From Seminavis robusta (Eukaryota > Bacillariophyta > Bacillariophyceae > Naviculales > Naviculaceae), in NCBI GenBank assembly GCA_903772945.1, contig CAICTM010001420.1, positions 1 through 29,715 on the forward strand: a DNA stretch of 29,715 bases, in the 5' to 3' direction. The notes beneath the pieces were generated by a model. It was given only the letters and a program-made list of their open reading frames with translations, was not told the DNA's origin and made no database searches. Both the position numbers and the translations under genes were made by a program. Each line of letters begins with the position of its first letter. The stretch's first letter is position 1. Below are positions 19,446-29,539 of this stretch, one piece after another.

Positions 19446-20936
19446 GATATAATAGTATTATGAACAACTTCTCTGCACTGCACAAGCTTCAGTCTAAGTA
19501 CCCCTGAACAGGCTGCTCTGTCGTTGTGGCTGTGTGGATGGTGGATGCTGGTGATGGTGGTCCCAGCTACTGGTAGGAATGGCAGAGCGTATGGCATCTG
19601 ATTCGATTCCGGCCGTAGCTTACGGCTTGGTGCTCTTCCGTCTTGGATCAAGGAACTGATCAAGGCCATTGCCGTCGTTTGTTTTGGCAATTACGACTGT
19701 ATGTTAGCGGCTGGCGGCTGGATTTTTACTTAGGACTTAAATGGTTCTCTTTTGGGAGCCCACGAGCCAACGAGTGCAAGCGGCACTAGACAGATTTAAT
19801 GAATACGACCCTCAAAAGGTCTATCGACGCGTACGGTACGGTACCGTTCTCCTACGGTACACTCCCATCAACCATGGAACACCATTATTTTAAACATAGT
19901 ACGGTAATGGGGGGTCTAATGTGTGGAAGTTGACTACGGAATCCAGTAGAGGGCGCTCTAGGCCCAGCAAAAGAAAAGATGAAAGAAGGTTCTGTTGGAT
20001 CAGGGAAGGCAAATTGTGGACTACAAATAACACAAGGGCCAAATGGCTTGGATTTGTGGGATCTACAGAGAAAAAAATGAGTGGCTGTAACAAGGACACT
20101 TGAAAGTCGTGTCATTTGGGAATGGGAATATTAAGTTTTGTTTAAGGTGTTGCAAAAACAATTGAGGCTTGGGGGGCAAGTATGCCATCCATGGAAACAA
20201 CAAAGGGAAGCTTTGCATTGTTTGGAAAGTTTTGCGCATTCCAGAGCACACAAAAAATTAAAGGGTCTTTGTTCTGGTAGGAGACATCGAAGCATCCAAA
20301 TCGGCAACACAAATGTCAATAATAGCAGTAGCACCATGTTCAAACAAACCACAAATGGAAATTTATTTTGCTTGTGGGGGTTTAGACTGGTAGGGTACTA
20401 GGTGGCTAGGGATCAGAGGTTTTGTTGCAATTGATTGTTTGACCTGTGGTGGTGTGGGATGGTGGGTACAATAGGTGGGAGAGTTCGGCTTGAACAACAG
20501 AAGAAGAGCAGCATTCGCAGGCAATGAATTCATCATGATGTGGGGTGACTACATGTAAACCACCGTTTTTGCAATCCAAGGCATGAATAAATGGGTGTCA
20601 CACCCATCACGCACATAAAACTGGAAGGTTGGGGGCAAGACAACAGCCATTTCCTAGGCAGAGAGTTGAGTGTGACGTTATTCAACTCGAAACTACTAGT
20701 ATACAGTACTAGTACATAGTGCTCCTTTTGGCCAGTGACCCTATAAAGGTGCACTGACTGACCGTTGACCGTCTTTCTACTGTACCAGATCAGTGCAAAT
20801 AATGACCTTGCCTATTATGCCCCTGTCTTTCTTCCAGTACTCCTCTTATCTCCTAAACATATGCTTGAACCCGTCTACAGCCCCAGCATCTGCTAAATCC
20901 TTATTTAGCAGCAAGAGTGTGATGATAGCTGTGATG
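19446..20936. other. Gene-poor region, left of the inverted-repeat element
   Basis: No supported gene; short frames at 19885-20400 overlap on both strands and show no domains. The left end is the promoter region of the solute-binding receptor. A perfect hairpin lies at 20891-20910 (TGCTAAAT, loop CCTT, ATTTAGCA), 26 bp before the element that starts at 20937. A TATAAA-like box at about 20743 is followed by no usable frame. Confidence 0.5.
20891..20910. repeat. Perfect hairpin beside the mobile element
   Basis: Arms TGCTAAAT and ATTTAGCA are exact inverted copies with a CCTT loop. The CTAAATCCTT text also recurs inside the neighbouring array as CTAAATCCTT, so the two may share an origin. No function is known. 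Confidence 0.4.
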
Positions 20937-21346
20937 CTGGACCTCTGTGGAAACTCGAGTCGTGCAACCGATCGTCTCCTAAATCCTTTTGATCGTCTCC
21001 TATTTAAGGGATTTCGTCTCCTAAAAATAGGAGACGAAACGGATCGTCTCTTAAATCTTTCGTCTCCTCTTGAATCGTCTCCTATTTTCAACGGATCGTC
21101 TCCTATTCTCAACGGATCGTCTCCTAAGTGTACCATGTAAACTGTATGGTATCGTCTCCTAAATCTTTAGGATCGTCTCCTATTTCGAAATTTTCGTCTC
21201 CTAAATTGGAATGTCTCCTACTGAATCGTCTCCTAAATATAGGAGACGATTGCTTTCGTCTCTTAAATCCTTTCAATCGTCTCCTATGCCTCGGTGTATC
21301 GTCTCCTAAGTATTTTGCCACGAATGACGTTTCCACAGAGGTCCAG
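20937..21346. mobile_element. 410-bp MITE-like element with internal 10-mer array
   Basis: The ends 20937-20954 (CTGGACCTCTGTGGAAAC) and 21329-21346 are perfect 18-bp inverted copies. The similarity extends inward about 13 bp with gaps (TCGTG-CAA / TCGTGGCAA). The bases just outside, 20932-20936 and 21347-21351, are both TGATG, consistent with a 5-bp target-site duplication. Between the ends there is almost nothing but the TCGTCTCCTA array. No transposase frame is present, so it would be non-autonomous. The short length and inverted ends match miniature inverted-repeat elements. The flanks are rich in GATG, so the duplication could be chance. I do not assign a superfamily; the ends fit none that I recognise. 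Confidence 0.7.
20972..21308 (+). repeat. Array of TCGTCTCCTA motifs, mostly in 21-bp steps
   Basis: Exact copies on the plus strand start at 20972, 20993, 21014, 21075, 21096, 21117, 21152, 21173, 21194, 21226, 21277 and 21299. Exact inverted copies occupy 21028-21037 and 21240-21249. One-mismatch copies start at 21044, 21060 and 21256, and a weaker one at 21211. Spacing is 21 bp within runs (20972-20993-21014, 21075-21096-21117, 21152-21173-21194, 21256-21277), with 15-35 bp between runs. The inverted copies pair with the forward copies at 21014 and 21226 to make two hairpins with 10-bp stems and 4-nt loops (AAAA and AATA). Confidence 0.85.
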
Positions 21347-23104
21347 TGATGATACGATGTACCTACCGGTAGGATTTCAAGTTTCAAGCTCAGATACGCA
21401 ACTCAATTCTTGGCCAACTCACAAATTATCGATCGAGGATCGAAGCAGTACGACTGTACCAACCGAGATCTGGAATAGCATGCAACTAAATAGCCCCAAC
21501 AAACCTAAAGATGCAATGAACCTACCACCATGCTGGCGATGATCATTTATTCACGGATGCAAGTGGTCGTCAGGCAAAGCCATCGGGGTCAAGATACAGT
21601 ACCGGTACAGTAACGACTATGACAGTACAACCATACCATGCATCATGCCATCATGCCACCTCTCAGAATCCACATCAATATACCGTTATGAACGCTGAAT
21701 AGGGCAACCGAGGATGCACACTCAAGCACTCACTCAAGAAGACACCTACAATCATCTCGGCCAATTCACAACTTCAAGGAGCAAGGGCGTTGGAGTGCGA
21801 TTGGCTTGCTGGGACCGGTATGGATAACCGAGGAAACCAACAGCGAAATGAAGGTTAACCTGGAGGGGATGCCGATGCCAGCCAATGCCACACCAGCCAC
21901 ACAGAATGGCAGCCACACAGAATGGCAGCCCCAAGAATCAATGTGTATATCACGGACCATGGACCATGGTTGCAATTCGACCATTGTATTCCTGTGCCCA
22001 ATTTGACAAAGGAGACCTCCTCGTAAGATTCGCCAATGGAGGGAGACGGGATCCAATTTCAACTTTGTACCACACTTGACAAACTGTCAAGACTATTGAA
22101 AAGCAACAGCAAGCTTTCCTCTTGCATGGTACTACTACTTTAACAGTTGGTACTTGGTTGGCAGCCATCATGGCTGCATCATGGGGTAAACCAATGTAAT
22201 TGGGAAAGTATCTGCAGGACGCGCGCATAGTGTGTCCCATCAACAACCGTATTGTAGAATTCCCCCACGTGTCAGACAGAGCCAAGCTCCCAGCCTGTTT
22301 CTCTTTCCTGGAGTGAAGTTCATGAGCGTCGCCAATGTTCAAATTGACAACTCTATGGACCACTGTTTACCACTGGAGATAGATCCAATTTTCCTCTCTT
22401 CTTTTTGGAGTTTTGGAGATGTACGAGTGCCCGTATTTCCCTTGCATACTGGGAACAATCATGTAGAGCCCGACTCTTTCTGGGCTTTAGTGCAATATGC
22501 GAACCATTCGGGGATGGGGCTGCTGACTCAACTGGAAACCCTTTTGTTCCCATGGGTTATCTGAGTGGGACAGTGCCAGAGGAAGTCCTGCGGCCTTCGT
22601 CTCTTGATGCAATATCTTGGCAGGGAATGAGAGGGGTTGGAAGCCACAATCCCAGACACTTTTGGAGAGAAAGAAAGCTTCTGGGAAAACTTGACACTGA
22701 CAACCCCACGCGACAACCACAACATGACGTTGCCAGCTCAAGGATTGTTAGTAATGAGTTGCAAGATAACACCATTTTCTATAAAGAAAAAAGATCACCG
22801 AGCCATAACATGAACGAGATCATGAAAAAAGAAGACCTAAAAAATAGAGGTGCCTGTTGTTCTTTGAGCCGAATACCGCCCTGTTTCCATGCTGCAAAGG
22901 TTGCGAGGATGCCCTGCTCGGAAGGGTGCCAATCAAAAACAACTGTGCATTTCGGCTTTTCCTTATCGTGTGAACTCTTGGAAGCTCTTCCATTCAATGG
23001 CAATAAGGTTCCGTGCGGATTGGGTGCAAGTGAAAGTAGTCCCCTCTGAGTTCCTCGCTTGCTTTCCCTATGGCTATTGCCGTTTGCTCCATCTGATCGC
23101 TTGC
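21347..23104. other. Gene-poor region, right of the inverted-repeat element
   Basis: No supported gene. The longest frame (22405-23049, plus, 214 codons) has no signal peptide, domain or repeat, overlaps frames on the other strand, and runs into the convergent end of the trypsin gene; it is left uncalled. A 16-bp unit (AGCCACACAGAATGGC) is repeated twice head to tail at 21895-21926. Confidence 0.5.
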
Positions 23105-25064
23105 TTAGGGCAATGGAATCGTAATGGTCTCTTCGATTACGTCACCAAATTCTCCACTATGGTACCAAACCTCTTTCTCTTCCCCAGAGCTCGCTACCAA
23201 TAGGACCTGGATTTTACCAAGACCATACATACAGCAGACACCATCATGCGCAATGTCATGGACCGTCAGAGTATATGACTGCCCTGGGACCAAACCGGGA
23301 GCAGTGGCAGCCACCAACTGCATTGGGGTCGTCACACTGTAGGAAGGAGAACCAATGAGTTCGTGGCCAGTGACATTGTCACGTAGAGTCCACGAGGTTT
23401 CCTCGGGATAGTGGTCATGGAGTATCTCCACTCGTAGGGATACTCGTGGCAGTTGCGTAGGTGGGGTCGTTGGAGCCAAAGTGGTAGGCAAAGGCGTGGG
23501 GATCGTGGTGGAAGGCATGGGTGTCGGAGCTAGGCTTGGCGAACGTGTCGGAGGGGGGTTGTCTCCCATAGCGCGGGATTGTGTTTTGGAAGCCACAAAC
23601 CTTATCAACAGAAAGTCATCAAATTTACCATCGTGAAGAACATTTCCCACGCCATCAAATACAGATATTGATCCGGATCCAAACTGGCAGCACATGCCAT
23701 CCCCATATGAGTCTTCCACATGCAATTCGTACGACCCTGAGGGTACCAAGATTGGGTAAGATATGGTGTCCAATCGTGACGTACTGATGCTTTTAGCAGG
23801 CGAGGACACTATTACGGCTCCGTCTGATGGGCGAACAAGCTGCCATCCAGTCTCTGTTGAGTACTATCGAAAAAGGTTCCCATGCAGTAGAGCACAAAAT
23901 CAATGGTTAGAAGCCCTGCAACCTACTCGTGCAATGATAGCACCTTCTTCATCCATCTGGACTCACACTGTCATACGTGACATTGACTTGGATGGGCACG
24001 CAATCAGCGCTTTGCCGTGTACAGACGCAGTCAGCAGGTGGAACGTTCGAAAACTCGCATTTCTGCTGGGCCATCCACTCGTTGGCAGCACTAACTCGAG
24101 CATAGATGCCCGGTGCATTCAATTGGGCACATCCTTTTTTGAATGAAAGATACACGACAAGATGGTAAGCGCCAAAAAGTCATCAAACCATCGCTCGAGT
24201 TTCACGAAACCAACCTTCTCCCCAGCTCACAACCCCTACCAAGACATTGTTCGCAGCAATCAAGGGACCGCCACTATCACCTGCACCGGATCAAACACAT
24301 AAATGAGTGACAACAAAGGCTTCGGCGCTCGTATCTTCTTCTCTTGTACGATACTACCAACCTTGGCATGCATCCCTGGAGTAGTCCGGTGCGTGAGCAC
24401 ACATCATTTCGTACTCTTTTACTCTCCCATTTGCATATGTACTTTTGCAATCGGAGCGATAGTTAACTGATGCTTGTTGGAGTCTCGATGCTGTTCGACC
24501 AATGCCTTGGTTAGTGAATCCATATCCGACAATGGTCAAAGGCTGTCCTTCCACAGGGAACATGGGCTCACTGTTAAGTTGTAGCGGAGTTGCAATCTCG
24601 ACTGGGTTATCCAACAGCAGGATAGCAAAGTCATAGGAGGCACTTGTTGGATTGTACCTTGGATCGATCCGAAAATCAATAATGCTTCGTTCCGCCCTTC
24701 CAGATTGCGCCACAACACCACCGATAAAGACCCTTGGATAGGATCGCAGGAGAGCCATGTTGGCGTGTCCATAAACACAATGGGCTGCCGTGAGTACTAA
24801 ATCATTGTGAATTAGGCATCCGCCACAACCATTCGCCAGCTCGACAAAGTAAGGAAAGATGCCTGAAGGAGCTTCGCGTCCTCCAACAATGCGAGTTTGC
24901 CAAAGGTCACGCTTAGGCGTGCCGGTACTTTGCGATCCTACTTCAGCATTGTCCAGCCTTCCACCACCATTTAGCCTCGTCTCTACCAGCAACAGATTGC
25001 ACGAGAGCAAGAGCCCCAACGAGAGCAACAAAGACCCCCCGACTGATTTTCCCATGATGAACAT
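23105..25064 (-). CDS. Secreted trypsin-like serine protease with two C-terminal modules
   Basis: Four exons: 25064-24362, 24280-24215, 24133-23967 and 23863-23105, giving 564 residues. Introns are 24281-24361 (81 nt), 24134-24214 (81 nt) and 23864-23966 (103 nt), all GT-AG. Residues 1-27 are a signal peptide. A propeptide ends at R58, and IVGG (59-62) is the activated N terminus. The triad is intact: His95 in TAAHC, Asp145 in YDFAILL and Ser237 in GDSGGP, the last joined across intron 1. Asp231, six residues before the Ser, marks the Lys/Arg-cutting trypsin pocket. SWGEGCAQ is joined across intron 2. After the protease come two related modules, YSTETGWQLVRPSDG...YGDGMCC and YPEETSWTLRDNVTG...HDGVCC, separated by a Pro/Thr-rich linker (PTPMPSTTIPTPLP). 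The modules may bind substrate or the wall; that is inference. Confidence 0.88.
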
Positions 25065-25702
25065 CTATCTGAAGCACAGTTAGTTGATGTACGACCCACA
25101 AAAAGTAAGCAAACTATCATCCAAGCAACTGACAAGACGCGCTCTTTTCTCTCTCGGTACGATCGATGTGATTCATAGTGGTACAATTAATTGGATGGAA
25201 GCGTTACGCAAGTCTCAAGAAACACTTGCATCCCTCCCTCCGATTTGCATTTCTTGTGTGTGAATTGTGTTTTTGGTTTGATTCCGAGTTGCTCGGAGCA
25301 CAGCCAGCTCTCGGCGGCGTGCTTGTGTGGGAATGAACTGCGCCATAATAATTTCTGTCATGGTTCTAAATCGATTTGTCCAGGCAGGCGCGCCCAGGAG
25401 ATTTCATAGTTTCGGCTGGAGGCAACTGGTCTTGTTTACAAAAAGAGATGGATAGACGGATGTAATCAGATCTACTCTATAGCTAGAGTTAGCCAGTTTT
25501 AGTTTCCTAGTATGGTTCCCAGTATGGATATGTTCATGTACCAGTATGGCTTCTAGGTTGGCCGGTTCCGGTGTTGTGCGGTGCCGCGTTCTTGCTTGGA
25601 GGACGGATGGTTGATGGCGTCTGGTATCTGAAGGTGATGGGAACGGGAAGGGAAAGAGTTTCTGGCTGGTTCTGCAAGGCAACCACTGCTGGAGGGATCA
25701 CA
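25065..25702. other. Intergenic region between trypsin and bestrophin genes
   Basis: About 640 bp that should hold the trypsin promoter and the bestrophin 3' end, since both genes run on the minus strand. No open frame with any feature and no clear repeat was seen. Confidence 0.5.
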
Positions 25703-27051
25703 TCATACCGCTGTTGACAGGAGGGGGCTGATCTCGGACATGGGTCGAGCACAATCATGGGTAGCTTGGAAGCTCTTCTGAGGCATCAAGAAGACACCGG
25801 CACCTCTGTGCTGCTGCTGTCCACTGGAAAGCGCTTCTTCATCTCCCGGGAAGCTGGTCTCGTCGGCGGTAGTACTCAAGTCGCTGGTGCTCCTGCGGAG
25901 GACCTTTTGTGGAGGATGTTGTTGCTCCGAGGACGGTCGTGCCAGGCTGATTCTTCGTTCGGGTTCATAGCTGACGGTGCTGTAGGCGCCGTTGCAACCC
26001 ATGAGATCCTTTTCAATACCCCGAATTGTGGTCTCACACAAGCGTTCTACTTCAATGTCGTTGGGATCGTCACCGAAGGGATCATGGAGCTCAATGACCA
26101 CAAACTCCAAACCGACAAAGGCATACGTAATGGCAAAGACCAGGCCAACACAAGCCACAAGTTCATCAATCTGGTTGACCAGGACAAATGGGATGGTGAA
26201 GATCCAAACCACCAAGGCTGTTCGGCCCATGTTACCGACAGCAAAGGGGATGGGAGTGGTGGTGAACTTGGTCAAGTGGTAGTATGTATCGATAAACTTG
26301 GAGATGCAACTGAACTACGGGGGTGCGGAGTAGACGAGAGACAAGCCAAGCAAGCGGGTGGTGAGTAGGCTGCATAAGCAAGCAAGCTAAAACAAGACTA
26401 GCTTTGTAGTAAGGTGGTTGTCAGTATAGTACTCACCATGGCATTCATGCGCAAGAAGTGGATGGGTTTCTCCAGGAACTCATCATTGCGTTCTAGGATG
26501 GTATACAGAGCTCCTGCTACATCTAGTGGGTCTGTGATGTGACCAGTGTCATTGTACTTGCTAATCCGCGACGAGTCAAAGATGTAGACACACTTATCCT
26601 TTTCATCAATCTCTCCCTGCATGAGCCTGAGTGACAGACCTTCGTCTTGAATGACTTCCATGGTACTCCGCAACAACTTGACCAATTGCTTCTTGACCAA
26701 GAGTCGAAACAAGTTGGCTTCTTCGGTAGTTTCACGTCCCGTGGTGGCAATGATCATGAGGGAAAGCTCACGACATGACTTCAAGGCATCACCCACGGCA
26801 CCTCGAGCTTCCCAGAAGCGCTGAATGGCATTCTGAGCTCGGCCAACGACCAAGAAGGACACAATCAATGACAGGTATGTGTTACCCGCTACATTGAACG
26901 TCAAGTCAAAGTGGTAATAGTACTTGAGCACAAACAGCACCGTCGTCAGGGCGCTCATGGCCACACACGTCCAGACCACATGAGGCCAAACGCTGCCGTG
27001 CACATGTGTGATCACATGCCAAGAGTCTTCAATGTTGTAAATCACAGTCAT
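25703..27051 (-). CDS. Bestrophin-family anion channel
   Basis: Two exons, 27051-26437 and 26314-25703, giving about 408 residues. The donor is ATG|GTGAGT at 26436. The acceptor is either TAG at 26315 (122-nt intron) or AAG at 26297 (140 nt, six residues shorter); both keep the frame. Family signs: a first helix pair with LTFNVAGNTYLSLIVSFLVVGRAQNAIQRFWEAR (residues about 50-83), where bestrophins and their bacterial relatives have a conserved S-x-x-x-x-R-x-N-x-x-x-x-R-x-x-E-x-R pattern; a TTPIPFAVGNMGR stretch; and WIFTIPFVLVNQI with GLEFVVIELHDPFGDDPNDIE, the typical acidic (D-PFG-D/E-x-N-D) calcium-clasp region. Bestrophins conduct chloride and bicarbonate; some algal ones feed inorganic carbon to the pyrenoid. 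No plastid leader (ASAFAP) is seen here. The tail is hydrophilic and ends EISPLLSTAV, an acidic dileucine sorting motif that suggests endosome or vacuole. Confidence 0.87.
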
Positions 27052-28735
27052 GGTGGTACCGTAGATGAGGATTTCAAAGAGATTTCGAACTGAATGGGTA
27101 GACTAGCTAGTTTGGTTCCAAGTTGTGGTACCAGGTAGCTCTTGGTGTACAGTATATGTGACAAAGGCAACTACAAGTCTCCTTCAGTGTCAAGCATGCA
27201 TTTGAGGAATGCTCAAGACTGGTGACAGACCATCAGGTCGATCATCGGGAGGTGGAGGACGTCAAACAGCAACTTCTGGAAGATCCTTCCAGTTTCGGGA
27301 AGCAAACAATTTTGGAACGGACTTTCTCACTTTCTAACGATTAAAAGCAGCAATAGCAAAGGCTTTTCCTCAAAACTGCGGGTGCTAGTCAATAAATCAT
27401 TCCTGACGTGGCCTTAAAACCACATGACGTGGAAATTCTTTAGGCACAGCTTCACCTTCGATCAATTATTATTAGGCAGCTGGATGTGGATTGTGGATGG
27501 CCACCCCACCCACTAGCTAGCTAGAGACTGGTATTAAGATAGTTCTCCTAAGGAATGAGTCGAGTGACTCGAATCCAGGGTGGTCTCCAAGAGCCTTTCT
27601 TTAGGATTTAAAAGAGAACACAACAGGACATAGTCAACGGTACCAACATTCAGAACGAGTGCACTTTTGCACTTCGGTGGCAACTCCGCTCACAAAATCT
27701 AAAACACAACGTATTTTAATTAATACCACACCATTATTATTTGCCAACTTCTTGCTCCACCAAGGAAGGAATTGCAGGCGGCGTGTTCTAATGCAGCTTT
27801 GGCCAGCTGGGATGGATCTTGTTGATTAAACTTTGTTTTGTCGTCGTCATTCTACACTATGATACTGTACTAGTAAACGGGGCTTGCTTTGGAGACATCT
27901 GCAAGCCGAAGATGCTGCCTTCCAAATTGGCGAAGCGCAGGAGCTAGCACACCCAATTCGATTTTAAAAAGGATCGAAAATTCTATCGAATCGAATCTGT
28001 CATTGCCCGAGATAGCGAAGCTGAGGCTTGCAACGCCATTGTCTATCTGAACCACAGTGGGGCCAGGTTCTTATCAGAAAAAGAAGAATGGCATGTCTAC
28101 GACGACCCGGAAGCAACGAATGGCCTATGTTTTCATAACTTCCCTTGCAAGGCATGCCTTGCAGGAGTCCCCCCAATGCGCGGCTCCCACCTGCAATCTC
28201 CTCCGCCCACAAGCAGTTCATCCACCGGTACCTGCTGAACACTCTGAAATTGTAGCCGGAACGATGGCTCATTGAAGCAACGCTGCAGTATATCTGGGAG
28301 ATGGGTTGTGGAGACGATACCAGGCCTCTAAGTAAGTGCAAATCTAGCGTCCAAAGCTGACCTCTTTGAGTCGGTTTCGAACAATACCGGTACGGTACAC
28401 TACACGCAAGCCCCAAACCAATATGCAATCCGGCTGAGTTCTACCGTACAAGTAAAACTACCGCTCTCTGCACCAAATTCTTTTTAAATACCCAAGCTGC
28501 CTTGCAAATTGACCTGACGAACCTCAGCCCGCAAGAATCCCGTTGTAATCGCAGTCCTAGCCAGCCAAACACTTCTTGCTTCCAACTCTTGAGCAGTTTG
28601 GCATTTGAAGCAAGTTGTAGTTTTCATTGGCAGTCTGATGGAGTGAGTCGAGTCGAGTGGAAATGGTGGCGTTGCACTATTCCATCAAAGTTGTTCCAGT
28701 CAATTGGATGTATTCGCCCTGATCCTTGTTTCATT
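27052..28735. other. 1.7-kb intergenic region upstream of bestrophin
   Basis: Holds the bestrophin promoter on the left and the 3' end of the membrane orphan on the right. Small frames at 28000-28428 (minus) and 28502-28741 (plus) have no features. CTAGCTAGCTAG runs lie near 27514. The TGACGTGG pair at 27404-27432 is listed separately. Confidence 0.55.
27404..27432 (-). promoter_or_regulatory. Paired TGACGTGG (CRE/bZIP-type) sites 21 bp apart
   Basis: TGACGTGG occurs at 27404-27411 and again at 27425-27432, exactly 21 bp apart, about 350-380 bp upstream of the bestrophin ATG. Read toward that gene both are CCACGTCA. In Phaeodactylum, TGACGT/ACGTCA elements in the PtCA1 carbonic anhydrase promoter confer CO2/cAMP response through bZIP proteins (established knowledge). 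The core and the two-turn spacing match that style, but binding here is inference. Confidence 0.5.
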
Positions 28736-29539
28736 TCATGATGGTCCCTTGTATGCATCATAAATGGGAGCACAAAAGTCTTGTGCCCACGCCAAACTTC
28801 CACTGCTGCCGCTTTCGCACACAAATTGTCGACTCAATGCCAAGAAGAGTTCCACTCCAAAAATGGGAACAAAGAGCGCCACGAGCGCCCACAAGGCTAT
28901 TCGGTTGTCCCAGGACATGGATTGTCGTGTGGACTTTTTGCTGTCGTTGTCCGTGATAGACCTGGAATACCAAATGTAGTTTTCGGGACGACTCATCTCG
29001 CTCCAGTTGGTCCCATTAAAGACAATGTTACTGCTGGTAGTGTTGCTGTTGCTGGTTGCATTCTCCACTCCAGCCGTGGCATTATTGCTGGACAGACTTA
29101 TAATGGTCTCTGCATCGTCATCATCCGCCTCCATAAAGGCATCTTTTGGAGTGCCATTATCAGTACTGTCTCTTGTTGTCCACAAGACCAAATTGGGAAA
29201 CGACGATCTCGATTGTTCTTGCAGAAAAACTGCCAAGGCGGCCAATAAGACCGCCAGAATGATCCCCACTCCAATATCCTGAGTGCTCAGAGCGTCCACA
29301 GCGGCGGAATCTTCGGCAGCCGATGATAGTACCATGTCAGAGTCTACTACAACCACACCCGCTGACAATTGTGTTATGCCACAAGCACTTGGATGGAGGA
29401 GGATACCACGGCTGCGAGCAGGAAATAACCAAAACCCTCTCTTGCCATGATAATGAAGGAAGGATCCATGTGCACAAGACAACAAGAAGGACAGGACCCA
29501 CCACACAACAAGCTTCAGACTGCGGCACCTCGTCATCAT
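28736..29539 (-). CDS. Membrane orphan with two helices and a glycosylation-rich loop
   Basis: A 267-residue single-exon frame from the ATG pair at 29539/29536. Residues 9-25 are signal-peptide-like (KLVVWWVLSFLLSCAHG). Membrane helices are about 89-107 (IGVGIILAVLLAALAVFL) and 214-236 (ALWALVALFVPIFGVELFLAL). The loop between them has an acidic DDDDAE run and six N-glycosylation sequons (N153, N160, N166, N175, N178, N198). The C-terminal tail is about 30 residues with two Cys. A cleaved signal peptide would put this loop in the cytosol, where sequons have no use. A start at the in-frame ATG at 29335 (M69; G at -3 and +4) would put it outside. I do not recognise a family. Confidence 0.62.
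   Translation of the reverse strand: MMTRCRSLKLVVWWVLSFLLSCAHGSFLHYHGKRGFWLFPARSRGILLHPSACGITQLSAGVVVVDSDMVLSSAAEDSAAVDALSTQDIGVGIILAVLLAALAVFLQEQSRSSFPNLVLWTTRDSTDNGTPKDAFMEADDDDAETIISLSSNNATAGVENATSNSNTTSSNIVFNGTNWSEMSRPENYIWYSRSITDNDSKKSTRQSMSWDNRIALWALVALFVPIFGVELFLALSRQFVCESGSSGSLAWAQDFCAPIYDAYKGPS

Noticed and set aside
20735..20790. Promoter with TATAAA box in the gene-poor region
   Set aside because: No usable reading frame or known RNA follows it before the inverted-repeat element.
20972..21308. CRISPR array
   Set aside because: The repeat is only 10 bp, spacers are about 11 bp and similar to each other, inverted copies occur, and the context is a eukaryotic genome with no cas genes.
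22405..23049. 214-codon plus-strand open frame
   Set aside because: No signal peptide, helix, motif or repeat; competing frames on both strands; no good promoter or context. It may still be a short orphan, so RNA data would settle it.
25757..26368. 203-codon plus-strand frame opposite the bestrophin gene
   Set aside because: Exact antisense shadow of the second bestrophin exon, whose own strand has clear family motifs.
27560..27580. tRNA T-arm-like text ACTCGAATCC
   Set aside because: No matching acceptor, D or anticodon arms can be folded around it.
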